A stretch of 64,000 nt of DNA from Ridgeia piscesae (Eukaryota > Annelida > Polychaeta > Sabellida > Siboglinidae): positions 123,501 to 187,500 of the forward strand of contig JAODUO010000527.1 of assembly GCA_025642075.2 (NCBI GenBank), given 5' to 3'. Position numbers and translations under genes: made by a program. Shown here piece after piece: positions 50,905-62,511 of the stretch. Position 1 is the stretch's first letter. Each line of letters begins with the position of its first letter. The notes under the pieces were generated by a model. It made no database searches. It saw only the letters and a program-made list of their open reading frames with translations, and was not told where the DNA came from.

Positions 50905-53900
50905 CATTAGCATATATACCGACATATCGCACTTTTACTCAGAACTAGAGCAGCTATTCATCGAAGCATCCATCTCCGTTATTGCTACTGTCATCGTTGG
51001 CGATTTTAACGTTCAATTCGACGATACGCTCAAGTCCGAACCACTTCGAACTCTGCTTGAATCGTACAACCTAACCCAACACGTACATTCGCCAACACAT
51101 CAAACTGGACATATCCTTGATCTCGTAGTGAGTCAGACTGACGAAAACTTCATCACGTCCGTTACTGTGCATCCCGAGTCTCTGTCAGATCGCCATCGCA
51201 TTGAACTCAAACTTAGAGCGCTGAAGCAACACGATTACAAAGCGGGACTTTAGAAACATTGATGCTGACGCACTACGAAATGACATTACGTCTGTGTGTA
51301 ACGATATGTGTACATGCACAAATGATCGACAAGCTGATGAATTGGTACATATGTATAACACCTGTCTCACCGATTGCCTCGACAAACATGCCACATGGCG
51401 TAACGAGCGGGTACGAGACACAACACCACACCCCTGGTATGACACTGACATCGATGTCGCCAGGAATAAAAAGCGAAAACAGGAGAATGTGTGGAGAAGA
51501 ACAAAACTGGAGATTCATCGATAATTATACGTCACCGCCCGGGATGAATGTACTGCGTTGATATTCGCACGCAAAACGGATTATTTTCGAAATCAACTGG
51601 AAAAGGCTATCAACAAAAACATGTTTCGTCTACTGAGATCGCTCGATGGTCAGCGCGTACAGCAACAACCTGAATTCCGTTTGGCCGCTCAAGAATGCGA
51701 TCTATGCTCTAGATTCTTTCGTGGAAAGATTGAAAATCTCCTATCAGGTCTGCAGTGTTTCAACGACATCGATAGGCCATCAGACGAAAGACGTTGTTTC
51801 ACTGACTGCATTGATGTGTTTGATCGAACAACGAACACAGAGATCACAGCGATTTGTAGTGCTACTAAGAAAACGTGCGTGTTGCATCCTCTGCCTGCAA
51901 ATCAGCTCACTGACAACATCACCCGTATTGTGCCTGTCATCACACGGATCACAAATACTTCCCTGGACGAGGGAGTGATGCCGAAGTCGTTGAAGCATGC
52001 ACTTGTCCGACCACTTTTAAAGAAACCATCATTGGACAAAGCCACCCTGAGCAGTTACCGACCAGTGAGTAACCTCACTCAATTATCCAAAGTAACTGAG
52101 AAAGTGGTAGCGCTTAGGATAATGACGCATGCATCTGATCAGCAAATGGTGGAGTGCTTTCAGTCGGCGTATCGAAAAAACCATTCGACTGAAACTGCGC
52201 TGCTGTCTGTTACAGGTGCCGTCAAAACAGCAATGGACAAAAACAAGGAACCATCTTGCTTCTCGTTGATTTCAGTTCCGCCTTCGATACGATCAACCAT
52301 AACATCTTGATTAGGCGGTTACGTTTGCGCTACGGCTTTGTTGGCAAAACACTGGACTGGGTGATATCTTATTTGAAAGAGAGGACGCAGCTAGTAGTAA
52401 TCGGTGACCAGTCGTCGAGTACAACTACTCTAACGACAGGTGTCCCGCAAGGCTCTGTCCTTGGGCCACTGCTTTTTTCGTTATACGTCCAACCTATCGG
52501 TGACATCATACGAGCCCATGGACTATGCTTTCATAAATATGCCGATGATTTACAGGTATATGCTCATATTGACTTGACCCATTCTGCATTAGTGGCTGCA
52601 GTCAAGCAATTGGAACATTGTTTAGATGAGGTAAAGGTCTGGATGGCACGGAATTCTATGTTCATGGACGATGGCAAGACACAATATCTTGCGATTGTGC
52701 CTAAGTCTGCAGATGCAATCGTGGATAAAAGTGTGATTCGCGTTGGTATGGCTACAATTACGGCTTCGCTTTGTGTTCAGTGTCTTGGTATTTGCATTGA
52801 TAGGCACCTTGACATGAAGAAGCAAGTGTCGCAAACTATCAGTGCTTGCTCTTTCTACCTGCGCAACATTAATCAAATTAGCCGCTTTCTCCCCAGACCG
52901 ACAAAGGAACGCGTTGTCAATGCCATTATCACATCACGGCTTGACTACTATAACGCGCTCTTATACGGTACGTCTGCAATTAACATCACCCGTCTACAGC
53001 GAATACAAAACACGGCTGCCAGGTTGATTATGCGTAGCCCGCGTCTGATGTCACCGATGGGTTGGACGTATAACGAAAAAAGCAGTGGCCCAAGGACAGA
53101 GCCTTCCGAGACACCTGTCGTTAGAGTAGTTGTACTCGACGACAGTGCCACAGCCTTGTTACGCGAACTCCACTGGCTGCCCATTGTGTGCAGTGTTGAT
53201 TGCAAGCTACTTGTATTCACTTACAAAGCCATGCACAACGACACGCCAGTGTATTTGTGTGAACTCGTGTGCCCGTATCAACCGACAAGAACACTACGCT
53301 CTGTGAACAATGACATGTTAGAAGTGAAGCGTACCCGTACCAAAGCTGGAGACTGCTCGTTCGCTGTCGCTGCTGCGTCCCTATGGAACAATTTACCAAC
53401 GGTCATTAAGACTTGTGACAATCTCACCAGCTTCAAACGTCTACTGAAGACACATTTTTTATATTGCATATTTAGTGTAATTCGACATGAACATCATTTT
53501 TTTTACTAGATTATTTGGTAATATTATCAATACATAATTATACACTTATTTATTGGCATTATTGTTACGTAATTATTACTTTACAGTTTTAACATATTCT
53601 AAACTATTTATTACTATTAATAATTATACCTATACCGTCATTTATCAGTATCATTGCAATGTAATTATACACTAGACGGTTATTATGTGTTTTTATGACT
53701 AATACGTAATTTATTTATTTATTTAAAAGCGCTACGCTATTTAATACCGTACTAATTTTATTTCTTTATATACCTATACATAGGTTTTACATTTCTTTTA
53801 ACATACTAGTATTTGTCTTATTGTATACATTCATCTTTTTATGTCTTTTAAATTGTAATATGTTGTGAAGCGCCACGAACGATTATGGATGTGGCGCTAT

Positions 53901-53929
53901 ACCAAATAAATATATTATTATTACACTAG
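50905..53929 (+). mobile_element. Broken CR1/L2-like LINE with endonuclease and reverse transcriptase
   Basis: A 5'-truncated non-LTR retrotransposon inserted in the intron between the Cys-rich exon and the membrane-span exon. At 50905-51250 is the C-terminal part of an apurinic-type endonuclease (VIVGDFNV, GHILDLVV, then LSDRH where SDH is usual). The reverse transcriptase follows: LKHALVRPLLKKPSLD, YRPVSNLTQLSKVTEK, QSAYRKNHSTETALL, LLVDFSSAFDTINHNIL, TTGVPQGSVLGPLLF, active site KYADDLQVY, and a C-terminal SLWNNLPTVI region ending at TAG 53507-53509. Frameshifts near 51245, 51525 and 52260 inactivate it. Its 420-base 3' UTR ends in ATT repeats and matches the tails at 3884-4070 and 45113-45405. 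Confidence 0.92.
53045..53142. repeat. Inverted copy of an internal LINE segment
   Basis: These 98 bases are the reverse complement of 52411-52508 with only a few changes. The source encodes STTTLTTGVPQGSVLGPLLF and following residues. The copy sits between the NTAARLIMRSPRL and LLRELHWLPI segments of the same element, displacing a few residues, and happens to keep the frame open. The arms are 536 bases apart and could form a hairpin. Confidence 0.93.
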
Positions 53930-54115
53930 GGCTGAGAGACAGTCCTTTCACGAAGTGATCAACGAATTATCATAACACCGGTGCACTTTGTAGATTTCAG
54001 GACAATCCCCCGCCGTAATCCGAGTCCACTGTGCAGTCTCGCATGTCGTCCTGTGACTCATGCAGGACATTCACACTTCAATTGCCTTTTGAATCGCCAT
54101 TGTTGCTATTTTCAG

Positions 54116-54209
54116 GACACACCTTGCTACTAATAGTGGCAGTGACGTTAACATACTCGTGGTTACTCGTTCAACGCGAAACGAAACACAACAAAAGGGA
54201 GAGAAAATG
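54116..54209 (+). CDS. Probable membrane-span exon
   Basis: Between AG 54114-54115 and donor GTAAGG, read in phase 1, the exon encodes HTLLLIVAVTLTYSWLLVQR followed by basic ETKHNKRERKW. This is a single hydrophobic span with a positively charged stop-transfer tail. Its entry phase fits the end of the Cys-rich exon at 49993 (split Gly codon). Its exit phase does not fit the next exon at 54370, so either an exon or one base is missing. Confidence 0.5.
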
Positions 54210-54369
54210 GTAAGGACGTTAGAACACTGTCAGAATTGTCTAGCATCGTGTTTACATTATGATGTCGTGTAACGTGTAGACTTGATTTATAGTGTGTCTA
54301 ACATCGCTTATATACTGTAACGTCGTGTAACGTATGGACTCGCTCTGATGTTGTCGTACTTCGTTGTAG

Positions 54370-54418
54370 ACAGACTTTCAAAATGGAGGCACTAAATCGT
54401 GGCAGAAATATCACGACG
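54370..54418 (+). CDS. Short cytoplasmic exon (SWQKYHDG)
   Basis: After TTGTAG and before GTAAGA, the 49-base exon reads TDFQNGGTKSWQKYHD with one leftover base that joins the exon at 55712 in phase. A homologous exon at 62440-62511 encodes ESWHTYHD. The TAT/TAC and CAC/CAT differences are synonymous in this frame only, which supports it as the coding frame. Confidence 0.5.
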
Positions 54419-54429
54419 GTAAGAACGTT

Positions 54430-54503
54430 AACCCATTTACACAAGAACACACTCACGCAAGCGCGCGCGCACACACGCGCATTCTGAAAAACATATCACA
54501 CAT

Positions 54504-54549
<46 letters not shown>

Positions 54550-54582
54550 GCACACGCACACAACAAACACACACACACGCAC

Positions 54583-54614
<32 letters not shown>

Positions 54615-54662
54615 CACACACGCACGCACACACACACGCACACACGCACACACGCACACACG
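54430..54662. repeat. CA/CG-rich microsatellite
   Basis: Imperfect mixture of ACGC and CA repeats in the intron following the 54418 donor. It has alternating purine-pyrimidine composition. Confidence 0.93.
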
Positions 54663-55711
54663 CATACATACGCACTTATTTCAATTACAGATAGATATGA
54701 TTTAACTAAAGTTACATATATTTACATTGGGGTTCAAGATTCTTACGGTGAATACGCGCTTACATATTTACGAGATTCGTTTCTACATAACGTCCGTTAG
54801 CTGAATTGTTAATTCTCTTCCAGACTTTCCACAGGAATTTAACAAATTCGTATCGTGACACCCGTTTCTCTTGTCAGAAACTAATTTGCGCGTCATGATT
54901 ATCATAAAACATCTTAACTCGACCAATGTCATACGTTTGGCTTCTGATTCTGATGTTTAGGGATATACTAGATGAAATCTCAAGTAGACCTATAACAGAT
55001 GTGATGCACTTATTACATGCTGTCCTCCTGAAAAATCAATGCATTGCTTCTCCCAATACTAAATATCTTCGTTGTGAAATCTTGGCTACATAGTCAGGCA
55101 TAGCAGACACGATCACGCGCATAGAGACAACAAACCACAATACCAGTTTCGGCTGCACATTTGTTTGTGACCTGTCTTTATCCGTTTAGCGCCTGCCTAC
55201 CTATCAATCGTGCACATATCTGGATTATAACAAACCGTGTTGTACCAGTGAAAAGAATGTTCCAGTGCTGTAGACGGCTATGCACTTCCACTAGGAACGT
55301 CTTGTAGGCTGGGGACAAGTACGGCTGTTATTGTCTATAGTATTTGTAGGACTTGGGATAGGCTTAAGAGTAATACAATCAGATTTATGTCGATGCACGG
55401 AATATTTTTGCACTTTAGCGAGCTTGATATGTGAAATTGAAATCTGCATACATATTTGAATGAACAAAGAAATATTACTAATGACGACTATTCCAAGTAG
55501 GCCTATGGTGGATCAAAATAAAGACCACACATCTTTCAATATTGATTTCTTTGGGAATAGTATATAGGCAAAACATGACAAGATATTAGATTTAATGACA
55601 TTTTGCATTTTAATGATCTCATCTGATTTTCGTTAGACTTAATGTAACATCTGTGTTTGGAACAGGTGATTAAGTGTTGTGTGGTAGTTCAAACGAGGTT
55701 ATCGGTTGCAG

Positions 55712-56409
55712 AGATGGCGTCGAGTATGCTGCTGGATAAGCTGAAGAAGGCGAGACGTCTCAAGGACCCGCAGTTTCTGGACATGGCGATCAACGAGTGC
55801 AAGGAGGCAGGCGTCGGTAATGATGAGGATATAACAAAGGCAGAGACACAACTACGAGTGATCAGACTGAAACAAAGTAAGACCTTGTTGCTCGATGTGC
55901 TCTTATAGCTACGCGTGGATAATGTTCCGGAATTGTGCTACCGTGCCTGCAGCTACTTCTGTTGTTCTGTTCTCTCTCTCTCTTCTCTCTGTCTCTGTCC
56001 CTCTGTCCCTCTGTCTCTCTGTCTCTCTGTCTCTCTGTCTCTCTGTCTCTCTGTCTCTCTGTCTCTCTGTCTCTCTGTCTCTCTGTCTCTCTGTCTCTCT
56101 GTCTCCTGTCTCTCTGTCTCTCTGTCTCTCTGTCTCTGTCTCTCTGTCTCTCTGTCTCTCTGTCTCTGTCTCTCTGTCTCTCTGTCTCTCTGTCTCTCTG
56201 TCTCCTGTCTCCTGTCTCTCTGTCTCTCTGTCTCTCTGTCTCTCTGTCTCTCTGTCTCTCTGTCTCTCTGTCTCTCTGTCTCTCTGTCTCTCTTCTCTCT
56301 GTCTCTCTGTCTCTCTGTCTCTCTGTCTCTCTGTCTCTGCTCTGTCTCTCTGTCTCTCTGTCTCTTCTGTCTTCTCTTCTCTCTCTGTCTCTCTGTCTGT
56401 CTTTCTCTG

Positions 56410-56444
<35 letters not shown>

Positions 56445-57181
56445 GTCTTCTGTCTCTCTGTCTCTCGTCTCTCTGTCTCTGTCTCTCTGTCTCTCTGTCT
56501 CTCTGTCTCTCTCTCTTGCTCTCTGTCTCTCTGTCTCTCTCTCTCTGCTCTCTGCTCTCTCTCCTCTCTGTCTCTGTCTCCTGTCTCTGTTCTCTGTCTC
56601 TCTGTCTCTCTGTCTCTCTGTCTCTGTCTCTCTGTCTCTCTGTCTTCTGTCTGTCTGTCTCTTCTCTCTCTGTCTCTCTGTCTCTCTGTCTCTCTGTCTC
56701 TCTCTCTCTCTCCTGTCTCTCTGTCTCTGTCTCTCTGTCTCTGTCTCTCTTCTCTCTGTCTCTCTGTCTCTCCTCTTCTCTCTGTCTCTCTCTTCTGTCT
56801 CTCTCTCTTTTCTCTCTGTCTTTCTCCTCGTATTTCTGTCTCTCTGTTCTTTCTCTGCTCTCTGTCTCTCTGTCTCTTGTCTCTGTCTCTCTCCATCTCA
56901 CTCTGCACTCTGCTCCCTGCCTGCTCTGTCTCTGCCCTGCGTCTTCCTCTCTGTTCTCTGCCTCTCTGCCTCTCTGCCTCTCTGCCTCTCTGCCTCTCTG
57001 CCTCTCTGCCTCTCTGCCTCTCTGCCTCTCTGCCTCTCTGCCTCTCTGCCTCTCTGCCTCTCTGCCTCTCTGCCTCTCTGCCTCTCTGCCTCTCTGCCTC
57101 TCTGCCTCTCTGCCTCTCTGCCTCTCTGTCTCTCTGTCTCTGTCTCTGTCTCTGTCTCTGTCTCTGTCTCTGTCTCTGTCT

Positions 57182-57258
<77 letters not shown>

Positions 57259-59983
57259 GTCTTTCTACCATAACGTATTTGCGTATTCGTGGTGTTTCTT
57301 AGCCTCTGCTCGCTGTTTATTGTATCTGTACCTTACCAATTCAACATCTCAACACGCTCAGACGGCGACACTGACTCAGTATTCCCATAGCGGTTATCCT
57401 TCTGTTACGTAATAGCTTGAGCAACAAGCCAAACTTGTCCATGTGACAATGCTATTTATGTTCTCGCTAACTCCACAGTGGTGCCACCAGTTGAATGATT
57501 GATCACCAAATTAACCAATGCAAACATAAATAACTCGAAATAATTACTGGCGTTTTTCTTAATTGTGTCAGCAATTAGTGGATCCAGCGTCGCGAATGTA
57601 CACTGTGAGGCGTATGAGCTGCTTACTATACCTCCATTAGTTCGTGTTAATATAATATTGACAATATACTTTTTAATTCGCCTTAGTCGTTCATAATAAG
57701 GTCGTCCGATTTTGTATCAGGCTTCCAACTACACTGTAAGCCACCCCCGCCTGTCACTCATTTTCTAATATCCTTATTTACCTTAACCAGTCACCATGAA
57801 TATATAATCCAATATAAAACGATTGCGTATTGGTTACTACTAACACTTACATCATATCCGTCTTAGAACTGCAGAGGGCGATGCAAACGAAGAACACTGA
57901 TGCCATTTCGGGCATCATCGCCGAAGTGGAAGGCCTCGGCTTCGACAAGCCACCGATGTACCACGAGTTGATCGCCGCTCGCAACGTCGTCGAACGTAAG
58001 AAGAGACTCGCGGCGCTGAAGCACGATGTGCTCACGTTGGACCGCCAAACCATGTCGGAGATGCGCAGCTACAACCGGCCGCCAAAGGTGCTGCATGAGG
58101 TGCTTCAGGCGGCCCTGCTGCTGCTGGGAGAAGACGAGGAAACCACCGCGGTAGGTGACGGACGGGGATGGACGTCAACCAGAGCTGTGTGACGTATGCC
58201 GATATGCGTTGAACCGTTGTTTTTAAATAGTTATGAAACGGTTTTATTTTAAATCAAAACGGGATGTTACGTCACTAATTGAAAATACTTTTGAATCTTC
58301 CATAACCGTATAAAAGACATAAAATGAACGAAAAGACAAGATATTCAACATTACTGGCGTTCGGTTACATCGGACAACCGAACACCCCAAAGAGCAGATA
58401 CTATACCTACCCGTATGTTGTATAATATATACAATACACTGCACACCTCTAATATAAACACATGCGGTTTTTTTTATAAGGATTCTTACTGATGTCTGGA
58501 TATGATCCTGACAGTGCCTTCACTGCATTGCGATAAAATACTGCACTAGGCGAGTAAAATAGTGTTTATCAGGCCGTAGAAGAGGCGACGGAAACACCAT
58601 AGTCAGCAAGAAATGTTCAGTGTATACAGATGACAAATATTAAAAAATATATAGTTATTTACAACATTGCACCGAGCACGGTGTTTGACTATATTTAGTG
58701 CAGACCTTATCAAATAAGATGATGTACCATTATTAAAAAAAGCAATTGTGAACCTTCTAACAGCAAATCTCACAGATGACGATCAGGCAAAATAGCCATT
58801 TCTATTATGGCCAACTAGGAAGTCATGTAAATGTCTGTTCATTGTTAATATCTACTTGTCGCGGTTTTTTTACGCGCGCTGTTTTTTTCTCCAATTAAAT
58901 CGAGCATGGCTGGCGAATGTGGACAGACAGTATTAACAATTATTGTAGATAACTAAAACATACCGATCAACGACATTCTCGTTAATACTTCGTATCTCGC
59001 TAATAAGTGATAGACCAAACACACACGCACATGTCCAGGCACACACGCATGTACGCACGCACGCACGCACGCACGCACAAACACACAGAGTCGATTTCAC
59101 TGTTTGCTTTGACGCTATCGATCAATATACAATATTAATGACGTTGGATCAACCACCAGGTTTGGAAGACGTGTCGGGCCCGATATGCACAGAACGGGCG
59201 CCACGGTTTGCAGATGAGGTTGATGACGTTCGACGCGAACAACGTTGAGCCGGAGCAGGCGGCGCGATGTCGAGAGATCCTTGACAAATACACCGTACTA
59301 GAGGTGCAGGCTGTCAGTGCCGGGGCGGCCACATTCTACGTGTGGGTGAGTTCACAACGATCGTCTGACATCGTAGCTGCATTAGAGGGTTGGTTTGATC
59401 TTAAATCGAGCTCTTCATGTAAAGGCAAAGGTTGCATTGTCTTTACTGAAGTAACACGCCACATCGGATGCTTTGTACGTGAATCTCAACCCAGAGGCCG
59501 AACCCACTCGCCTCTTCCTATGTTGATTTGCACCCTTGATCCATAGCCCTATGCGCTATCAATGATTGTCGATGCATTTTAAACATCCAAAAGTAGTTGG
59601 TACAATTTATTCAGGTATGCATTAGCAAATTGACTGGTCAATCGTTCGACAGGTGGCACCACTGACGGATTGGCGAGAGCAGAAATTGTTTCCTTGTCAT
59701 GAGTTTGATTTGTTTCCAAGTTAGAATATAACGCTACCTTCCACACAGAAAAATTGCGATGGGTGCCCGTTGCATTTGTCTTTTATAAAACTAATGATAC
59801 ACTATTTATCCAATAGTTATGGAATATTCCGCATTTTAAGGGATGGGTGGGAACATTAAACAGAGAAGGGATGGCAAGTGGGAGGGGGGGGAGAGGGTGA
59901 GAGGGAGATAGAGGGAGGAGGAGGAAGGGAGGGAGTAAGGGAGAGGGAGTGGCAGAGAGAGAGAGATAGAGAGAGAGAGCGAT

Positions 59984-60033
<50 letters not shown>

Positions 60034-60601
60034 AAAGAGAGAGGGGTGTGAACGAGGTGGAGGGATGGAAGGAAGAAAAATTACCAGGATTCTTGTAGTT
60101 AATCGTCAAATGTCTCTCCTTCAACAGCAGTGGCTTGTCCATTTCTGGACTATAATATTATTTTATTGGACGCTTGACTAGGAAAACATTTGAAATAAAT
60201 CTGAATAAAACACATGTTATTCATTTGCATATTTGAAATGTGCAATTATATTACTCAACTGCACATTTTAAATGTGGTTACCTACAGTGGTGTCGCCCGG
60301 CCAACTAATCCTTTGTACCACGTCGCCAGCCGTCCACTCTGAAGTGTAGTACGTTGTGGCAGTGAGTATGTGACAATTGGTCTCTGCTGGGGAGCGTGAC
60401 TGTTCACGCGACAACCTGTCATGAAACACGTAGTGTCATTGAGACATCAAGAACTAGACTCTATTCACGTATTCAGTGTGACGTGGTAAGCATGTGTCTT
60501 TGTTCCTTCGAAGTTGCGGTCATTGGTGTTTCTCCTACTTATTGTTTCAGGCTCGTGGCGTCATCGATGACGTAGAGAAAAAGAATCAAGGAGGCGGGTA
60601 A
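55712..60601 (+). CDS. Dynein-stalk-like helical protein (four exons)
   Basis: Exons 55712-55876, 57867-58150, 59160-59345 and 60551-60601 (TAA) join in phase. An ATG at 55714 (context GAGATGGCG) would give a free-standing protein of 227 residues; alternatively the exon continues from 54418. The first two exons each hold a helical repeat of the form [10 protein letters not shown]...[12 protein letters not shown]. Residues 117-227 resemble the stalk (MT) region of dynein heavy chain: [20 protein letters not shown] (117-136) corresponds to the EIKSxxxPP..V..VMEAV block, then LLLLGEDE, W151, FDANNV (173-178) to the FDKDNI block, and [12 protein letters not shown] (201-212) to the VSxAAxxLxxWV block. 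No AAA+ motor is present. It could bind microtubules or use the fold otherwise; no function is assigned. The exons are GC-rich against their introns. Confidence 0.8.
55972..57256. repeat. 1.3-kb polypyrimidine (TCTCTG)n/(TC)n array
   Basis: An imperfect TCTCTG hexamer array with runs of CTCTGC (about 56950-57125), TCTCTG, TCTGTC and pure TC at the end. It is almost free of purines other than G. It lies in the intron after the exon ending at 55876. Such tracts can form triplex (H-) DNA. Frames of 330-505 codons through it are artefacts. Confidence 0.96.
59870..60055. repeat. Purine-rich (GA)n stretch
   Basis: GA/GGA-rich low-complexity sequence in the intron before the last stalk exon, opposite in strand bias to the array at 55972-57256. 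Confidence 0.9.
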
Positions 60602-61429
60602 CCGGTGTAACCAGCAACACCCCAACGACAGGACGATTGACTGAAATACAAGTTGGATTCGCCCAGTTAAACGTCGGTCACAAGATAACTCCATTAGGCC
60701 TCTATAATGAGGCTGGAGTCAAAAGGATAATGCAGATTCATCCTACTGCAAGTGTTAGTAGTAGTTACGTACTTATTATATGTGTTAATGGGAATCTGAT
60801 TTAATCCACATCACACAGTTCAGTGTGTGAATGTATGGACGTTATTTATAAGGATATTAATTTCACCTGTATATCTGGTTACCCGGTTAGGTTCCATTAT
60901 TTGTTGGGCGACATTACAGCAAGCAGATTTGTTTATAATTTAGTTTGATTTATGAACTGGAATTGTGCATGACTGTGTGTATGCGTGCGTGCGTGCGCGT
61001 GTGGGTGTGAGTGCGCGTGAATGTGTGTATGAATGTGCGTGTTCGTTCGTGGATGGATGTATGCTGGTGATATGTTGTAAACTTACCATAATTATGACAC
61101 CGAAATGTACAGCCATGTTTACAAACAGTTCAAGAGACGATGCACTAAGTACGTTACTGATCTGAACACAAGAGGGCAATGCACTAAATACGTCACTGAT
61201 CTGAACACCAGAGGGCAGTGCGGACTGCAGAAGGCGACACACGTTGCGAGCTTCTTCACAAGTGTCCTTTGTGAACGCGTCTCTTCTTTCGCGTGCGGTC
61301 GTCGTCTTGCATGTCTGTCACGCGTCTAATCTTGACATTATTTTCGTCATAAACAAACAATAACTGAATCTATACATTAATACCTTGAAGTCACAGTGGC
61401 GGTATTTCTTCCAGTGCAGAAATGAACTG

Positions 61430-61498
<69 letters not shown>

Positions 61499-62146
61499 AA
61501 ATTATAAGTTTTTGCGTTTTATGCTTTCATGTGGAGTGATATGCATGGGTCAAAATAAACTACATATTGTCTGTATGTATGTTTCTGTCTGTGTGTATGT
61601 TGGAAAGGAAGTGTATTTGTTAATCTGACTGAGGTATTATACACTCGCCTGCTTCTAGTTTCTTCCGCGTCGTAGGACAGTCGTTCACCAGGCGGCGCCA
61701 CTGTAATATTACGTCTAATTTATCTGCAAATGATCATATTCAGTATACAATATCATATTTGATGAGAGCAGAAATTACATGTTTAGTGGGAACGAGTTTA
61801 AGTTGCAAACACTGTAATTACGATAACTGTTGTCGTTGGTTTCCGGTACCATAGGTACTAATAGGGGTACTAAAGTGGAAACAGTCAGCATAATGTCAGT
61901 CAGGATACGGGAGGGGAAGAAGTGGCTGATACTAGTAAATGTTTCTAATAGGATGATTACATTGGAGAAGATGGTGAAGTCACCACACAAACAACATTAT
62001 ATTTACCAACAGCACACACCCACTACGCTCCAGCGCGCACGAATGCATACACATTCACGCATGGGTGCGCACATAAATTACTCCCTAATTACTGTTCCAC
62101 GACTACACGGTAATGGTCAATAACGTAGAAGTCAGGGAGTCCTCAG
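60602..62146. other. 3' flank of the stalk gene and spacer to its probable paralogue
   Basis: A short tandem duplication of about 39 bases lies at 61133-61215 (ACTGATCTGAACAC core). A (TA)n tract lies at 61434-61495. A SINE-like core CAGTGGCGCCGCCTGGTGAA reads on the minus strand at 61682-61701, with relatives near 57480, 59655 and 60285. No coding exon recognised. Confidence 0.45.
61434..61495. repeat. (TA)n microsatellite
   Basis: About 60 bases of uninterrupted TA dinucleotide. Confidence 0.96.
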
Positions 62147-62271
62147 GAGATACCATCTATGCGGTTGACTGTAACATTATTAATCTATTCACACTACCTA
62201 CGTGGCCAGTATACACCTGTGTGTCGTTCATTGTTACAATAATCGTCAGTGCCTCTTTACTTATGCTTACG
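62147..62271 (+). CDS. Possible membrane-span exon of a tandem paralogue
   Basis: After AG 62145-62146 the phase 1 frame, beginning with the split Gly codon as at 54116, reads DTIYAVDCNIINLFTLPTWP then VYTCVSFIVTIIVSASLLML, a good hydrophobic span. The proposed donor (GTACAA) is weak. The frame runs on only to TGA near 62280. Position and phase mirror 54116-54209. Confidence 0.35.
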
Positions 62272-62439
62272 TACAACACTTGATTGCATTCCTCCGGGTG
62301 TTGTGTATGGCAACAGGACGCGTGTCGCAGAAAATGCTCTTAAAACAACGCGCGACAGCATCTAACAGCATTTAAGCTACAGTGTATTTTTTGTGTGATT
62401 GTGTTTGATGCTGTTTCGGGATGGAGAAGCAGAAACGGA

Positions 62440-62511
62440 ACGAAGGATTTCTGTCGTCGCGAGCGACAGAGAAAGAAGACGGCGAATCGTGGCATACGTA
62501 CCATGACGGTA
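62440..62511 (+). CDS. Short cytoplasmic exon of a tandem paralogue (SWHTYHDG)
   Basis: Between a plausible AG and donor GTAAGT, the frame reads KRNEGFLSSRATEKEDGESW then HTYHD with one leftover base. The end ESWHTYHD aligns with KSWQKYHD at 54370-54418, and the donor context is alike. If real, the stalk exons of the second gene should follow beyond 64 kb. Confidence 0.45.

Noticed and set aside
55862..57412. Frames of 330-505 codons rich in SLSLCLSV (+) or ETERQRDR (-)
   Set aside because: They are translations of the TCTCTG/TC array and cross the real donor at 55876.
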